Source: Cupriavidus metallidurans CH34 (lineage in GTDB: Bacteria > Pseudomonadota > Gammaproteobacteria > Burkholderiales > Burkholderiaceae). From it: a DNA stretch of 64,000 bases. Positions 9,428-21,849 of this stretch are shown piece by piece. Under the pieces are notes generated by a model, which made no database searches, had not been told where the DNA came from, and saw only the letters and a list, made by a program, of their open reading frames with translations. The position numbers were made by a program, and so were the translations under genes. Position 1 is the first letter of the stretch, and every line of letters starts with the position of its first letter. Location: contig NC_007974.2 of assembly GCF_000196015.1 (NCBI RefSeq), positions 2,170,001 to 2,234,000 of the forward strand. The letters run 5' to 3'.

Positions 9428-10210
9428 TTAGCGCGCCGCCATGCGAATCGCGCCGTCCAGACGCACGGATTCACCGTTGAAGTAGCGGTTGACGATCATG
9501 GTCTCGGCCAGTTGCGCGTATTCGTCCGGATCGCCGAGCCGCTTCGGAAACGGCACCGACGCGGCCAGCGCGGACTTCACGTTGTCGGGCAGGCCCTGCA
9601 TCAGCGGCGTGTTGAACAGGCCAGGCATGATCGTGTTCACGCGGATGCCTTCGCTCATCAGATCGCGTGCGATCGGCAGCGTCATGCCAGTGATCGCCGC
9701 CTTTGACGCACTGTAGGCCGCCTGGCCCATCTGCCCGTCCTCCGCCGCCACCGACGCGGTATTGATGATGGTGCCGCGTTCGCCGTCATCGAGCGGGTCC
9801 AGCGTCAGCATTCCGGCAGCGGATTTGGCGATACAGCTGAAGGTGCCCACCAGGTTGATCTGAATTATCCGGTTGAAGTTGGCCACGGGGAAGTGGCGGA
9901 TTTCTCCCGTCGATTTGTCCCGGCCCGCCGTCTTGGCGGAGAAACCGGTGCCGGCACAGTTCACGAGCACGCGCTCCTGCCCATGTGCCGCGCGCGCCTT
10001 GGCAAATGCGGCGTCGACCTGCTCCTCGTTGGTCACGTCAACCTTGCAGAACACGCCACCAAGCTCGCGCGCCAGCGCTTCCCCCAGCTCCGCATTCAGA
10101 TCGAACAGCGCCACCTTGACGCCGGCGCCGGCCAGGCGTCGCGCGGTGGCGGCACCCAGGCCGGAAGCGCCACCGGTGATGACCGCGGCAATGCTGGAAT
10201 CGAGTTTCAT
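9428..10210 (-). CDS. Short-chain dehydrogenase, 3-hydroxyacyl-CoA dehydrogenase type 2-like
   Basis: A 260-residue SDR enzyme. The nucleotide-binding motif is TGGASGLGAATARRLAGAG near residue 11, with VALFDLN giving the acidic residue that favours NAD. The catalytic set includes NTASVAA and YSASK (Tyr-x3-Lys). The sequence resembles HSD10/3-hydroxyacyl-CoA dehydrogenase type II, which fits the neighbouring thiolase and hydratase. The ATG at 10210 begins just before the first strand. It probably oxidises 3-hydroxyacyl-CoA, though SDR substrate calls are never certain from sequence. Confidence 0.88.
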   Translation of the reverse strand: MKLDSSIAAVITGGASGLGAATARRLAGAGVKVALFDLNAELGEALARELGGVFCKVDVTNEEQVDAAFAKARAAHGQERVLVNCAGTGFSAKTAGRDKSTGEIRHFPVANFNRIIQINLVGTFSCIAKSAAGMLTLDPLDDGERGTIINTASVAAEDGQMGQAAYSASKAAITGMTLPIARDLMSEGIRVNTIMPGLFNTPLMQGLPDNVKSALAASVPFPKRLGDPDEYAQLAETMIVNRYFNGESVRLDGAIRMAAR

Positions 10211-10292
10211 TGCATATCCTTGCGTGAATGGAAGACTGCCGTCGCATCTGGCCAGGCGGCGACACATGCCGCCGGCATCGGCAATGCGGGGT

Positions 10293-12454
<2,162 letters not shown>

Positions 12455-12600
12455 ACCAGCCCCTATCGCGCCAGCGGCGCTCACATCACGGTCAACGCCG
12501 TTATGGTGCGTCAAACAAGGGGGCAACGAATCGTCGGAAGCGACGAAATCCATGCGCGAGCGTTGCCTGGCGGAACGCTCCTGAGCGTTCCGCCGCGGAT

Positions 12601-15315
12601 TCAGGCAATCACACCCAGGCGGCGCGCGATGGCAACGGCCTGCGTGCGGCTGTGGGCACAGATCTTGTTGTTGATGTTGCGCAGATGCGTGCGCACGGTG
12701 CTGTCGGAGACGAACAGTTTCTCCGCGATGGCGCTGTTGGAATAGCCCTCGGCAAGCAGCTGCAGCACGCGGATTTCCTTTGGCGTCAGCGGATCCAGCA
12801 GTTGCGGCCGGTCTCCCGCGATTGGCTCCGGAGACTCCTCGAGCGGCCCACATGCCTGCACCAGCCGCATCACGAATTCGGCCAGAACGGGATCGCGCTG
12901 GGCGCCGCCGCTCGACTCCAGCGTCCGCGAGAACTGCGCCAGCAGCGGCCCGATGCGATTGCCGCCTTCGTCGAGCAGCAATCGCGCGAAGCCTTCCGCG
13001 CAGGCAGCCTTCAGCACAGGCGCCAATATCGCCTGCGCCGCTGCAGGTTCGCCGGCGCGTTGATACGCCAGCGCGCACAGCAACCGCAGCTTCATGGCCC
13101 GTCGATGACGCCCATCGTGGTCGGCAAACTCGGCGGCTGCCCGCAGGCGGGCCACCGCGGCCTGTGCGTCGCCGGCCAGCGCCTCCCAGCGCAGTTGCGC
13201 GAGTTCCAGGTAATCCAGATCGTTGGCGATCAGGTGCAGACGGCCCACACGTTCCCACAGGGCCGGGTCGTCGGCACGCGCCAGTTCGTCCTTCGCGGCC
13301 CTGGTATGCCCCTGCATCAGCAGGATGCGGGCACGTTCGAGCTTGGCGCCGGCCGCCACGCGCGCCTGGCGTCTGACGTGGCCCAGATACTCGAGCTGCG
13401 TCAGCGTCTCGAACGCCTCGTCCACATCGCCTCTGGCAAAGGCAATGCGCGACAGCATGACGTGCCCGAGCGTGACGTGATCGCCCAGCAGCACATCGCG
13501 CGCGAGTGGCACATAGACCCGCAGCAGATGCGCGGCCTGGGCCAGATCGTTCGCCTCATAGACCGTGGCCGCATACATCACGCCGGCCCAGGCATTGCCG
13601 CCCGTGTAGCCGTAGTGTTGCGTGCTACCGCTACCAACAGCGATCCGCAGACGCGCCGTGGCCTCGCGCAGGCGCCCGCCTTGCAGGTCAAAGATGGCCT
13701 CGACGGTTTCGGAGTACATCATGTTGAAGGCGCTGCTGTCGGCGCCCTGCGTGCGGCGTGCGGTTTCCAGCAGACGGCGCGATTCGACATGCTGCCCCGA
13801 CACCGCGAACACGTTCGCCATCGCATTGGCAAGCACCATGTCCGCGAAGGCCACGCCGGTGGGCCAGTGCGTCAGGCATTCGCGCCCGACTTCCAGCGCG
13901 CGCTCGAGCTGGTCCATCATCGACAGCAGCGTCGGGCGCAGCGCGAGTACATGCGGACGCACCGCCGGATCGTCGGAGTCCCGCAGCCCGCTGCGTTCCA
14001 GCAGGTCCATCGCCTCCAGGGGGCCGCGCGTGAACGTCAGGGCCCAGATCCGGATGGCCTGCAGCGGCAGGTGATCGCGCAGGACGTCCTCGGGCAGTGC
14101 GTCGAACCAGCGTGTGAGCAGCCGCATACGCCCCTGCCCGAGCAGCGCCGGCGCGTGTGCGATCAGCAGCGTCACGGCATACGCGTAATCTCCGCCTTCG
14201 ATCGCATGGTCGATGGCGGGCACGGGACGATCCTGTGACTGGAACCATCCGGCGGCGGCATGGTGCAGGCGCGGCACCTCGGCAGGCGCTTCGCGCTGCA
14301 ATTGCGCCTTCAGGAATTCGGCGATCAGGCTGTGGTAACGCCACGCCCGGTCTTCACTCTCGATCGGCGCGATCAGGCTGGAAGACTCGAGCTGCCGCAG
14401 GATCGCCTCGCAATCCACATCGGGCAGCAACACGTGACACAGCTGCGGGTTCAGATAGCGCAGGATGCTGGTGCGCAGCAGGAACTGGCGTACCGGCTCG
14501 GGCTGCCGGGCCACCACGTCTTCGGCCAGATAGTCGGCCACCGACCGGCTGGTGCCCGAGAAACGGTCGATGAACTCAGTATGCGCTTCGCTGCGCTCCA
14601 GCGAAGCCGATGCGAGCGACAACGCGGCCGCCCAGCCCTCCGTCTTGCGATACAGGCGCTGCAGATCATCTGCCGCAAGCGGCATCGGCCGCACGGTGCG
14701 GAAGAACTGCTCGGTTTCCTCGATCGAGAAACGCAGGGCCGTGGCATCGATTTCCAGCAACTGGCCGCGGGCGCGCAGGCGGCCCAGCCTCACATCGGGC
14801 GTGCTGCGCGAGCCGATGATGAGCTGCCCGTTATGCGGCAGATGGTCGATGATCTCGCGCACCCAGGCGATGACCCCGGGCTCCTGAAGCACTTCGAAAT
14901 CGTCGAGGAAGAATGCGAACGGCTCCGGGTAGCCTGCCAGGCAGTCCATGCTCTGCAGCGCGGCTTCGCCGGTGGTGCGTGGCGCGGGTCGGCCGATATC
15001 CGCGATGGCGTCGTCCCCGACGATGGCCGCCAGCGCCGCCTCGAAGCCGGATAGAAAGCGTACCGGGTCGTTGTCGGCGTTATCGAGCGTGAGCCATGCG
15101 GTTGCCACCGAGGCCGCCTCCAGCCGCGCGCGGTACTGCAGCATGGCGGTCGTCTTGCCGAACCCCGCAGGCGCCCGGACGATCACGAGCCTGGCCGACG
15201 ACGCGGCGCGCAGCATGTCGCCAACGCCTTGCCGGATCACCTGGGATGCGGGGGCAACTGGCGGCCTGAGCTTCATGCTCGGCACATGCCGTGTCATGCT
15301 CGGCGGCGAAGTCAT
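12601..15315 (-). CDS. MalT/LuxR-type ATP-dependent transcriptional activator (LAL-like)
   Basis: A 904-residue STAND-type regulator. A Walker A motif ([12 protein letters not shown], about residues 47-58) and a Walker B-like [11 protein letters not shown] define the NTPase. A long alpha-helical repeat region of TPR type follows at about 350-800. The C-terminal LuxR HTH is [20 protein letters not shown] through [11 protein letters not shown]. MalT-like proteins bind an effector and ATP, oligomerise and activate promoters. The true start may be at 15297 or 15276 because three in-frame ATGs are close. It lies inside the acyl-CoA gene run, so local control of that cluster is the simplest inference. 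Confidence 0.9.
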   Translation of the reverse strand: MTSPPSMTRHVPSMKLRPPVAPASQVIRQGVGDMLRAASSARLVIVRAPAGFGKTTAMLQYRARLEAASVATAWLTLDNADNDPVRFLSGFEAALAAIVGDDAIADIGRPAPRTTGEAALQSMDCLAGYPEPFAFFLDDFEVLQEPGVIAWVREIIDHLPHNGQLIIGSRSTPDVRLGRLRARGQLLEIDATALRFSIEETEQFFRTVRPMPLAADDLQRLYRKTEGWAAALSLASASLERSEAHTEFIDRFSGTSRSVADYLAEDVVARQPEPVRQFLLRTSILRYLNPQLCHVLLPDVDCEAILRQLESSSLIAPIESEDRAWRYHSLIAEFLKAQLQREAPAEVPRLHHAAAGWFQSQDRPVPAIDHAIEGGDYAYAVTLLIAHAPALLGQGRMRLLTRWFDALPEDVLRDHLPLQAIRIWALTFTRGPLEAMDLLERSGLRDSDDPAVRPHVLALRPTLLSMMDQLERALEVGRECLTHWPTGVAFADMVLANAMANVFAVSGQHVESRRLLETARRTQGADSSAFNMMYSETVEAIFDLQGGRLREATARLRIAVGSGSTQHYGYTGGNAWAGVMYAATVYEANDLAQAAHLLRVYVPLARDVLLGDHVTLGHVMLSRIAFARGDVDEAFETLTQLEYLGHVRRQARVAAGAKLERARILLMQGHTRAAKDELARADDPALWERVGRLHLIANDLDYLELAQLRWEALAGDAQAAVARLRAAAEFADHDGRHRRAMKLRLLCALAYQRAGEPAAAQAILAPVLKAACAEGFARLLLDEGGNRIGPLLAQFSRTLESSGGAQRDPVLAEFVMRLVQACGPLEESPEPIAGDRPQLLDPLTPKEIRVLQLLAEGYSNSAIAEKLFVSDSTVRTHLRNINNKICAHSRTQAVAIARRLGVIA

Positions 15316-15409
15316 TTGCTGGAAGATTGGGCTGGACGCGAACTGGGCAGTTTAGCAAAGCGTCCCTCCTATGTCGCCGCCTGATCCATCCTTGGCCCAT
15401 CCGTGGGCT

Positions 15410-16573
15410 CTAGTCCATTCTCTCCGTCAGACCCAACGAGCGGCTGATGATCTCGAGCATGATCTCGGACGCGCCGGCAAAGATCCGCGATACGCGTGCG
15501 TCGCGATACATGCGGCTGATGCGGTATTCGTCCATATAGCCCGAGCCGCCGTGCAGTTGCAGACAGTCGTCGATCACGCGGTTCTCCAACTCCGTGCTCA
15601 GCAGCTTGGCAGACGCCGCCGTGACGGCATCCAGCCGGCCGGCGTTGTGCTCCATGACGAGCGCATCGAGCCAGATCTGCATGGCGTCGAGCTCGGCGCG
15701 GCGGCGGGCCAGCACGAAGCGTGTGTTCTGCAGGGCGCCGATCGGACGACCGAATGCGCGGCGCTCCTTGACGTAGGGCAGCGTCAGATCGAACGCGGAT
15801 TGCGCGTGCGCGATCGACTGGCACGCGCACAGCAGGCGCTCCTCTTCAAGGCCCTCCGCCAGATAGGCAAAACCGCGCGCCGGATTGCCCAGCACGTTCT
15901 CGTCCGGGACGAAGACATCGTTGAAGAACAGTTCCGCCGTGTCCTGCGCGTCCAGTCCCAGCTTTTTCAGACGACGGCCCCGCTCGAATCCCGCCATGCC
16001 GCGCTCGACGACGAACAGGCCGAAGGCACGTCGCTCGTCGGGATTGGTACGCGCGACCACGATGACGGCATCCGCGTTGTGCCCGTTCGAGATGAACGTC
16101 TTGGCGCCGTTGATGACCCAGCCGCCGTCGCGCCGCTCGGCACGTGCGCCGATCCCGGCCAGATCGGAGCCGGCGCCCGGCTCTGTCATGGCAATCGCCA
16201 GGATCGTCTTGCCGCTGGCCGCGCCGGTGAGCCACCGGCGCTTCTGCGCCTCCGTGCCCAGCCGGCCAATATATGGCGCGACCAGCCGCGAATGGAGCGT
16301 CAGATACACGCCGACATCTCCGTGGCGAATCAGCTCTTCGAAGAGGATCTGTTCGTAGCGGAAATCGGTCACGCCCGCGCCGCCATAGGCTTCATCGGCC
16401 CACATCAGCAACAGGCCCTGCTCGCCGGCTTTCTCGAAGATGGCACGGTCGCAGCAGCCCTGCTCGCGCCACTGGTCCACATACGGGGTGATTTCGTTCT
16501 GCACGAAACGCGCGACCGAAGCACGGAACTGCTCGTGATCGGCATCGAAGATCAGGCGGCGGGTCTGGGACAT
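15410..16573 (-). CDS. Acyl-CoA dehydrogenase (LCAD/IVD-like)
   Basis: A 387-residue flavoprotein with full family architecture: N-terminal helices with VARFVQNEITPYVDQW, the beta-domain AMTEPGAGSDLAGIGARAE, and the C-terminal domain with KERRAFGRPIGALQNTRFVL and GGSGYMDEYRISRMYRDAR. The C-terminal motif IFAGASEIM has Ala where medium-chain enzymes carry the catalytic Glu, as in long-chain/isovaleryl types that use a Glu from another helix. It is the first gene of the leftward run and is divergent from the acyl-CoA synthetase at 16771, with 197 bases between them for both promoters. Confidence 0.91.
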   Translation of the reverse strand: MSQTRRLIFDADHEQFRASVARFVQNEITPYVDQWREQGCCDRAIFEKAGEQGLLLMWADEAYGGAGVTDFRYEQILFEELIRHGDVGVYLTLHSRLVAPYIGRLGTEAQKRRWLTGAASGKTILAIAMTEPGAGSDLAGIGARAERRDGGWVINGAKTFISNGHNADAVIVVARTNPDERRAFGLFVVERGMAGFERGRRLKKLGLDAQDTAELFFNDVFVPDENVLGNPARGFAYLAEGLEEERLLCACQSIAHAQSAFDLTLPYVKERRAFGRPIGALQNTRFVLARRRAELDAMQIWLDALVMEHNAGRLDAVTAASAKLLSTELENRVIDDCLQLHGGSGYMDEYRISRMYRDARVSRIFAGASEIMLEIISRSLGLTERMD

Positions 16574-16770
16574 GGTGATGGAAGGAAGGGATACGACCGA
16601 TGGCCGATCTTAGGACCGGTGCCACAGCCGTGCCTCGTCGAATCCGACGAATCTCCCCTAGGGAAAATCCGGAGCCGCAAGATCATCCATTCCGACGACG
16701 CGCCAGCCGTATCGCCGCCTGACAATGCTTCGCAGGCAGTGCTCCGACAACCGATAACGGGAGACAGTTC

Positions 16771-18318
16771 GTGTATCTGACACAGGCTCTGCACAAGGCA
16801 TTCCGCGAAAACCCGTCTGGCGTCGCGACGATTTTTGCGCAACGCAGCACGACGTTCTCCCAGCTCATCGACCGGGTTGCAAGACTGGCCAGCGCCTTGC
16901 GTGGCCAGGGCGTTGCTGCGGGCGACCGGGTCGCCATGCTGGCGCTCAACTCCGACCGCTACGTCGAGTACATCTTCGGCACGCTCTGGGCCGGCGCGGC
17001 GCTGAACCCCGTCAACACCCGGTGGAGCGTCGCGGAAATCGCCTACTCGATGGAGGATTGCGGCACCAGCGTGCTGCTCGTGGATGACAACTTCCTGGAT
17101 CTGATCGGGCCACTGCGCGAGCGTTGCCCCTGCATCCAGACCGTCATCTATTGCGGCGACGCCGAGACCCCGGCAGGCATGATCGACTACGAGCAACTGG
17201 TGCGGTCGAGCGCGCCGATTGCCGACAGCCTGCGCAGTGGCCACGATCTTGCCGCAGTGCTCTACACCGGCGGCACCACCGGCGCACCCAAGGGCGTCAT
17301 GCTGTCGCACGCCAATATCGCCAGCAACGTGCTGTCGTCACTGGCAGCGGCATCGCGCCCGCCAGTGACGTCGATCCTGCAGATGGCACCGATGTTCCAT
17401 ATCGCGGCGCTCAGCTTCGTCTTTCAGGCCGTGACGCGCCTCGCCACGCAGGTGATCCTGCCCGGGTTCGACCCCAAGGCAGCGATTCGCGACCTCAGCC
17501 GCTACCGCATCAACGAGGTTTTCACCGTCCCGACGATGCTGAAGATGATGCTCGACGATCCCACGTTCGCCGACCATGACCTGAGCAGTCTCAGGAACAT
17601 CATCTACGGCGCTGCCCCGATTGACGGCGCACTGCTGCAGCGCGCCATGGCGCAGATTCCGTCCAGCCAGTTCCTGCAGGCCTATGGGATGACGGAGACC
17701 TCGCCTGTCTCGGCGATACTGGCGGCCGATTGTCACGTCGTCGGCAGTCCGAGGCTGAAGGCGGCCGGCCGCCCGGCGCCCGCGTGCGAAGTGCGCATCG
17801 TCGATCCGGCAACGGACGAAGACTGCCCGACGGGCACGGTGGGCGAGGTCGCGGTGCGCGGCCCGGGCGTGATGCTGGGCTACTGGAACAAGCCGGAAGA
17901 AACCGCCCGCGCGTTGCGCAATGGCTGGATGCACACCGGCGATGCCGGATACCTGGATGCGGACGGCTTTCTATACGTCACCGATCGCATCAAGGACATG
18001 ATCATCAGCGGCGGCGAGAACGTCTATTCGACCGAAGTCGAGAATGCGATCCTCACGCACCCCGCGGTGCAGCTGTGCGCGGTGATCGGCATCCCTGACG
18101 AGAAATGGGGGGAAGCTGTGCATGCGGTCATCGTGGTCCGCCCCGGTCACGAGCTGTCTGTCGATGCGGTGCACGCGCATTGCCGCGAGCGGATCGCCAG
18201 CTATAAATGCCCCCGCAGTGTCGAGTTCCGCGCCGACATGCCGCTCTCGGCGGCGGGCAAGCTCCTCAAGTACAAGCTGCGTGAAGTCTACTGGCAGTCG
18301 CGCGACCGGCGGATCTGA
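16771..18318 (+). CDS. Acyl-CoA synthetase (AMP-binding, long-chain-type)
   Basis: A 515-residue ANL-superfamily ligase that would activate a carboxylic acid through an acyl-adenylate to its CoA thioester. The P-loop is YTGGTTGAPKGVMLSHANI, the A5 motif YGMTETSP, the A8 hinge GGENVYSTEVE, and the C-terminal catalytic lysine lies in SAAGKLLKYKLR. The start is a GTG preceded by GGGAG at a normal distance. It is divergent from the acyl-CoA dehydrogenase gene and would feed the beta-oxidation-type cluster. Confidence 0.91.
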   Translation: MYLTQALHKAFRENPSGVATIFAQRSTTFSQLIDRVARLASALRGQGVAAGDRVAMLALNSDRYVEYIFGTLWAGAALNPVNTRWSVAEIAYSMEDCGTSVLLVDDNFLDLIGPLRERCPCIQTVIYCGDAETPAGMIDYEQLVRSSAPIADSLRSGHDLAAVLYTGGTTGAPKGVMLSHANIASNVLSSLAAASRPPVTSILQMAPMFHIAALSFVFQAVTRLATQVILPGFDPKAAIRDLSRYRINEVFTVPTMLKMMLDDPTFADHDLSSLRNIIYGAAPIDGALLQRAMAQIPSSQFLQAYGMTETSPVSAILAADCHVVGSPRLKAAGRPAPACEVRIVDPATDEDCPTGTVGEVAVRGPGVMLGYWNKPEETARALRNGWMHTGDAGYLDADGFLYVTDRIKDMIISGGENVYSTEVENAILTHPAVQLCAVIGIPDEKWGEAVHAVIVVRPGHELSVDAVHAHCRERIASYKCPRSVEFRADMPLSAAGKLLKYKLREVYWQSRDRRI

Positions 18319-18366
18319 GCGGTAGCAAGGCAGACGTGGCGCGGGCAATGCCCGCGCCTGCCCGAT

Positions 18367-20004
18367 TCACGCCGTCGGCAATCGATAGTTGCGGTAGTCC
18401 TCTCGCAACTTCGTCTTGAGCAGCTTGCCAGTCGCGGTATGCGGCAGCTGATCGACGAACACGACATCGTCCGGCACCCACCATTTCACGACGCGCTCGC
18501 TCAGGTACTGCAGCAACTCTTCGCGCGTGACATCCTTGCCGGGACGCTTCACCGCCAGCAGCAGTGGGCGCTCCTGCCACTTCGGATGCGCGACGGCAAT
18601 GATCGCCGCCTCGTGCACGGCAGGGTGGCCGATCGCCGCGTTTTCCAGGTCGATCGAGGAAATCCATTCCCCACCCGACTTGATGACATCCTTGGCACGG
18701 TCCACCAGTTGCACGTACCCGTCCGGATCGATGGTGCCGATATCGCCAGTGGGAAACCAGCCGTCCTTGTCCAGCACCTCGCCACCCGTGTGCTTGAAGT
18801 AGCCGCTTGCGATCCACGGCCCGCGCACGTGCAGATGACCGAAGGCGCGTCCGTCGTGCGGCAGTTCCTGACCATCGTCGCCGATGATCTTCAGACCTAC
18901 GCCCCATACCGCGCGTCCGGCCTTCATCTTGATCGTGGTCTGCTCGTCCTTTGGCAGGGCGGCATGCTTGGGCAGCAGGCGGCCGGTGGTACCGATCGGG
19001 CTGGTTTCCGTCATGCCCCATGCCTGCAGGTACTCGACGCCAAAGTCGCGCTCGCAGCGCTCGATCATGCTGCGCGGCGATGCGGCGCCGCCCGAGCCGA
19101 TGATCTTCAGGCCAAGCGCCTTCATGTCGATCTCCGGGTGCTCGTCCAGGAACTGGAAGAGCATGAGCCAGACTGTAGGCACCGCCTGGGAGACAGTTAC
19201 GCCTTCGTCGCGCATCAGTTCGTAGAGCGATTGACCATTGAGGTGTGGCCCGGGCATCACCATCTTGGCCCCGACCATGGCCGCCGCATACGGCATTCCC
19301 CAGGCGTTGGCATGGAACATCGGGACCGCCAGCAGCACAGACGTTGACGCGCCCACGGCGAACGCATCCGCCGCGCACGCCACGAGCGAATGCAGCACGG
19401 TAGACCGATGCGAGTACAGCACGCCCTTCGGATTCCCGGTGGTGCCCGACGTGTAGCACAGCGACGACGCCGCGCGCTCGTCCAATTCCGGCCAGTCATA
19501 CGTATCGCTATGCTCCGCAAGCAGGTCCTCGTAGCAAAGCAGGTTGGGCACGTCGATCGCCGGCATGTTCGCCCGCTCCGTCATGGCGACGTAGTGCTGG
19601 ACGGATTTCAAGGCCGGCGCCAGCTTCTCGACCAGCGGCGCGAAGCCAATATCGAAGAACAGGACCTTGTCCTCCGCGTGGTTGACGATGTACTCGATCT
19701 GCTCGGGGAACAGACGTGGATTGACCGTGTGCAGGATCGCGCCCGAACCGGACACCCCGAAATACAGTTCGAAATGACGATGCGTGTTCCAGGCAAGCGT
19801 GCCGACACGGTCCGCCACCCCGACACCGAGACTCGCCAGCGCGTTGGCAACGCGTTTGGCACGCCGATGGATCTCGGCATAGTTGGTACGGTGGATCGGG
19901 CCCTCTACCGTTCTCGCGACGATCTCCCGCGTTGGATGGTACGTAGCCGCGTGCTCGATCAGCGATGAAATCAACAGCGGTCGGTCCTGCATCAGTCCCA
20001 GCAT
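18367..20004 (-). CDS. Fatty-acyl-CoA synthase (AMP-binding)
   Basis: A 545-residue ANL ligase of the medium/long-chain fatty-acyl-CoA synthase type. Motifs are [43 protein letters not shown] and the catalytic Lys in [13 protein letters not shown]. It converges with the preceding synthetase gene, with only 48 bases between the two stops. Two different synthetases side by side suggest the cluster accepts more than one acid substrate. Length is normal and no key residue is missing. Confidence 0.91.
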   Translation of the reverse strand: MLGLMQDRPLLISSLIEHAATYHPTREIVARTVEGPIHRTNYAEIHRRAKRVANALASLGVGVADRVGTLAWNTHRHFELYFGVSGSGAILHTVNPRLFPEQIEYIVNHAEDKVLFFDIGFAPLVEKLAPALKSVQHYVAMTERANMPAIDVPNLLCYEDLLAEHSDTYDWPELDERAASSLCYTSGTTGNPKGVLYSHRSTVLHSLVACAADAFAVGASTSVLLAVPMFHANAWGMPYAAAMVGAKMVMPGPHLNGQSLYELMRDEGVTVSQAVPTVWLMLFQFLDEHPEIDMKALGLKIIGSGGAASPRSMIERCERDFGVEYLQAWGMTETSPIGTTGRLLPKHAALPKDEQTTIKMKAGRAVWGVGLKIIGDDGQELPHDGRAFGHLHVRGPWIASGYFKHTGGEVLDKDGWFPTGDIGTIDPDGYVQLVDRAKDVIKSGGEWISSIDLENAAIGHPAVHEAAIIAVAHPKWQERPLLLAVKRPGKDVTREELLQYLSERVVKWWVPDDVVFVDQLPHTATGKLLKTKLREDYRNYRLPTA

Positions 20005-20174
20005 CGTGTCTCCTCCACTCTATGTATCGGTGTGCTTGTCGGTGTGCTGCCAGGATGCGGCGGGGCCCGGGCCTGGCTTTTCGTCGTTGGCTTTCCCGCC
20101 AGCAGTGTCGGCCGCGCTGGCCCGGCAGGTAATCGTCGAAAGCGACGAATTTCGGCGCTGACGGGTGTTCGCGC

Positions 20175-20690
20175 TCAGCGCTTCAGGGACAGCAGGGTGC
20201 GGCAGCCGGCCGGCAGCGGATGCGCGGCGTGAGCCTTGACGGCGAGCGCCAGCTGCTCGGCAAGCGCCCCGGGGAACGGTGCCGCCCTGCGCGTTTCCAG
20301 GTTCACGTGTACCGAGAGCTGTTCCATGGTGGCCGCCACGTATCCCTCGGTGGCATGGGAGAGTTCCATCAGGCAAAGCAGACGCTTGTCGTCGGACTGC
20401 AATGCGCGCACGCGCAGCACAACCGGAGATCCGACCAGCAGTTCGCGGTAGTAGGCCACATGGATGTCGACAGTGTAGATCCCGCAGCGGGTGGCCTCGG
20501 TGTAGCCGAGCCCCACGCCGAGTTGCTCAAGCAGCTTGAAGCCCTCGCGGTCGAACACCTCCACATACCGGGCAGCGTTCATATGACCGTACTCGTCGAT
20601 CCAGCCTTTTTCCACTTCGAATGTCGAGCTAGGAAGTTCAGGCCTTTCTGACCATGCGGACCATGCGGACCATGCGGACCATGCGGACAT
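20175..20690 (-). CDS. Hotdog-fold acyl-CoA thioesterase (YbgC/4HBT type)
   Basis: A 171-residue thioesterase. The motif WIDEYGHMNAARYVEVFDRE is the 4HBT/YbgC-type active-site region, and IYTVDIHVAYYRELLVGSPV gives the central hotdog strands. It would hydrolyse acyl-CoA to free acid and CoA in the cytoplasm. The start has AGGAG five bases upstream, so the N-terminus is translated from a four-fold 9-bp repeat, giving SAWSAWSAWSAW before the fold begins. It follows the acyl-CoA synthase gene's promoter side on the same strand. Confidence 0.88.
   Translation of the reverse strand: MSAWSAWSAWSAWSERPELPSSTFEVEKGWIDEYGHMNAARYVEVFDREGFKLLEQLGVGLGYTEATRCGIYTVDIHVAYYRELLVGSPVVLRVRALQSDDKRLLCLMELSHATEGYVAATMEQLSVHVNLETRRAAPFPGALAEQLALAVKAHAAHPLPAGCRTLLSLKR
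20651..20686 (+). repeat. 9-bp tandem repeat, four copies, in thioesterase N-terminus
   Basis: The unit ACCATGCGG occurs four times in a row with no mismatch. On the coding (minus) strand each unit encodes Ser-Ala-Trp in frame. Copy-number change would lengthen or shorten the protein without a frameshift. Confidence 0.95.
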
Positions 20691-20942
20691 GCCGTCTCCT
20701 GATCTGCGCAGCCTTACACATTGGCTGCCGATGTTGTTGTCCGCAAATGGTACGCCAATGCCTCAGTATTCGGCTGCCCCGCTGATCCTCCGCGTATACC
20801 CCAACATTTCCGCATATCGCGGACTCATTTGAAATTTTTCTTGTTGACGCTCGCGCGATAGGGAGTCCGCCCATACCGGCGGAACGCAAGTTTGCAGTGC
20901 AGCAAAGGGGCACGATTGGAGGGCGTATTGCATGGCTCGCAA
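20691..20942. other. Intergenic region between thioesterase and glycerol operon
   Basis: About 250 bases. It holds the thioesterase leader with its AGGAG and, further right, the downstream region of the glycerol operon. No gene or clear terminator is recognised. Confidence 0.4.
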
Positions 20943-21251
20943 CTACGCCGCCTGTGCCTCCACCCAGTGGCTTTCCACCATGCGCCGATCCAGCAGGGGG
21001 ATGATGGTCCCGAAGCCCAGGTGCTGAAAGTGCGCCGACTCGCGATGAGCCGTCAGTCCGTCGGCATCCCGATACTTCTCCAGGATCACGAAGTGGTTAG
21101 GATCGGCGGGCGAGCGGAAGTACTCGTAATAGAGATTCGCGGACTCGGTGCGCGTGGCCTCGGCCAACTCGGCCAGAAGCCGCGACACCTGGTCGCCGTT
21201 GCCCGGCTTCGCGTGGTAGTGCGCGATGACCTGCAGATAGGAGGTGGTCAA
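20943..21251 (-). CDS. Antibiotic biosynthesis monooxygenase (ABM) domain protein
   Basis: A 102-residue dimeric alpha/beta-barrel type protein. LQVIAHYHAKPGNGDQVSRL, YYEYFRSPADPNHFVILEKY and FQHLGFG match the ABM family, whose members are cofactor-free monooxygenases or stress proteins. The start is a TTG four bases after the stop of the antiterminator gene, with AGGAAA overlapping the end of that gene. This tight coupling shows it is the last gene of the glycerol operon. What it oxidises, if anything, is unknown. Confidence 0.8.
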   Translation of the reverse strand: MTTSYLQVIAHYHAKPGNGDQVSRLLAELAEATRTESANLYYEYFRSPADPNHFVILEKYRDADGLTAHRESAHFQHLGFGTIIPLLDRRMVESHWVEAQAA

Positions 21252-21255
21252 GGGA

Positions 21256-21846
21256 TTATTTCCTGATTGTCTTGGCTTGCGGATCACATGCCCACAAGCG
21301 CTGATCGCTGGTCGATACCGCAAGCGCATCATGGGCGATGGCACTGCGGATATCGTCCTGGGTGCTGACAAAGCCGGACGCCACAATGGGCGGCAGCCCT
21401 TTGCGAACGGACCCGGGCAGGTGCTGCAGCATTGGCGCCGGCATCAACTGAACCAGGTTCGCATCGCTCTGTTCCAGCGCCTTGACGCTGCGTGGCCACG
21501 TTGACCGGTCGGTCACGAAGACCTTCTGCATGGTCATCATCCCGGCGCGATTGGCACGCTGGATGGTGGCCACGCGCGTCGACACCAGACTGGTGACGCC
21601 GATGTCGGCCAGGTACTCGACGCCGCCCTTGTCCTGCGACAGCCCTTCGCAGCTATCGATATTGACGATCACGTACTTGCCGGCCTTCGTCAGCGTGGCA
21701 ATCACGGGCTGCAGCCGCCGCAGTTCCACGTTGGCGACAATCGAGACTTCCGCCTCGCTGTCGATGAAGGCATCGATCTGGTCCGCGCCGTACAGCGTGG
21801 CGATTACAGGGTGTCGTGTCAGGCGGGCGCCGAGAGACCTGTCCAT
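21256..21846 (-). CDS. Glycerol-3-phosphate-responsive antiterminator (GlpP-like)
   Basis: A 196-residue TIM-barrel-like protein of the GlpP family (HPVIATLYGADQIDAFIDSE, VIVNIDSCEGLSQDKGGVEY, ATIQRANRAGMMTMQKVFVTD, LMPAPMLQHLP). In Bacillus, GlpP binds glycerol-3-phosphate and acts on glp leader mRNA to prevent termination. Its position inside an operon of glycerol kinase and glycerol-3-phosphate dehydrogenase supports the same ligand here. It begins three bases after the stop of the FAD-oxidase gene. Whether it acts by antitermination in this organism is an inference; a perfect hairpin ahead of the operon is a possible target. Confidence 0.85.
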   Translation of the reverse strand: MDRSLGARLTRHPVIATLYGADQIDAFIDSEAEVSIVANVELRRLQPVIATLTKAGKYVIVNIDSCEGLSQDKGGVEYLADIGVTSLVSTRVATIQRANRAGMMTMQKVFVTDRSTWPRSVKALEQSDANLVQLMPAPMLQHLPGSVRKGLPPIVASGFVSTQDDIRSAIAHDALAVSTSDQRLWACDPQAKTIRK

Positions 21847-21849
21847 GGC

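Noticed and set aside
7651..9480. 609-codon plus-strand ORF
   Set aside because: It lies antisense to the hydratase and thiolase genes, which carry all catalytic motifs; its composition is His/Arg/Ala/Gln-rich as for shadow frames.
12652..14238. 528-codon ORF antisense to the MalT-like gene
   Set aside because: Shadow frame of the regulator; no recognisable domain and biased composition.
20651..20686. CRISPR-like or phase-variation frameshift repeat
   Set aside because: Units are contiguous 9-mers without spacers, and nine is a multiple of three, so copy change cannot shift the frame.
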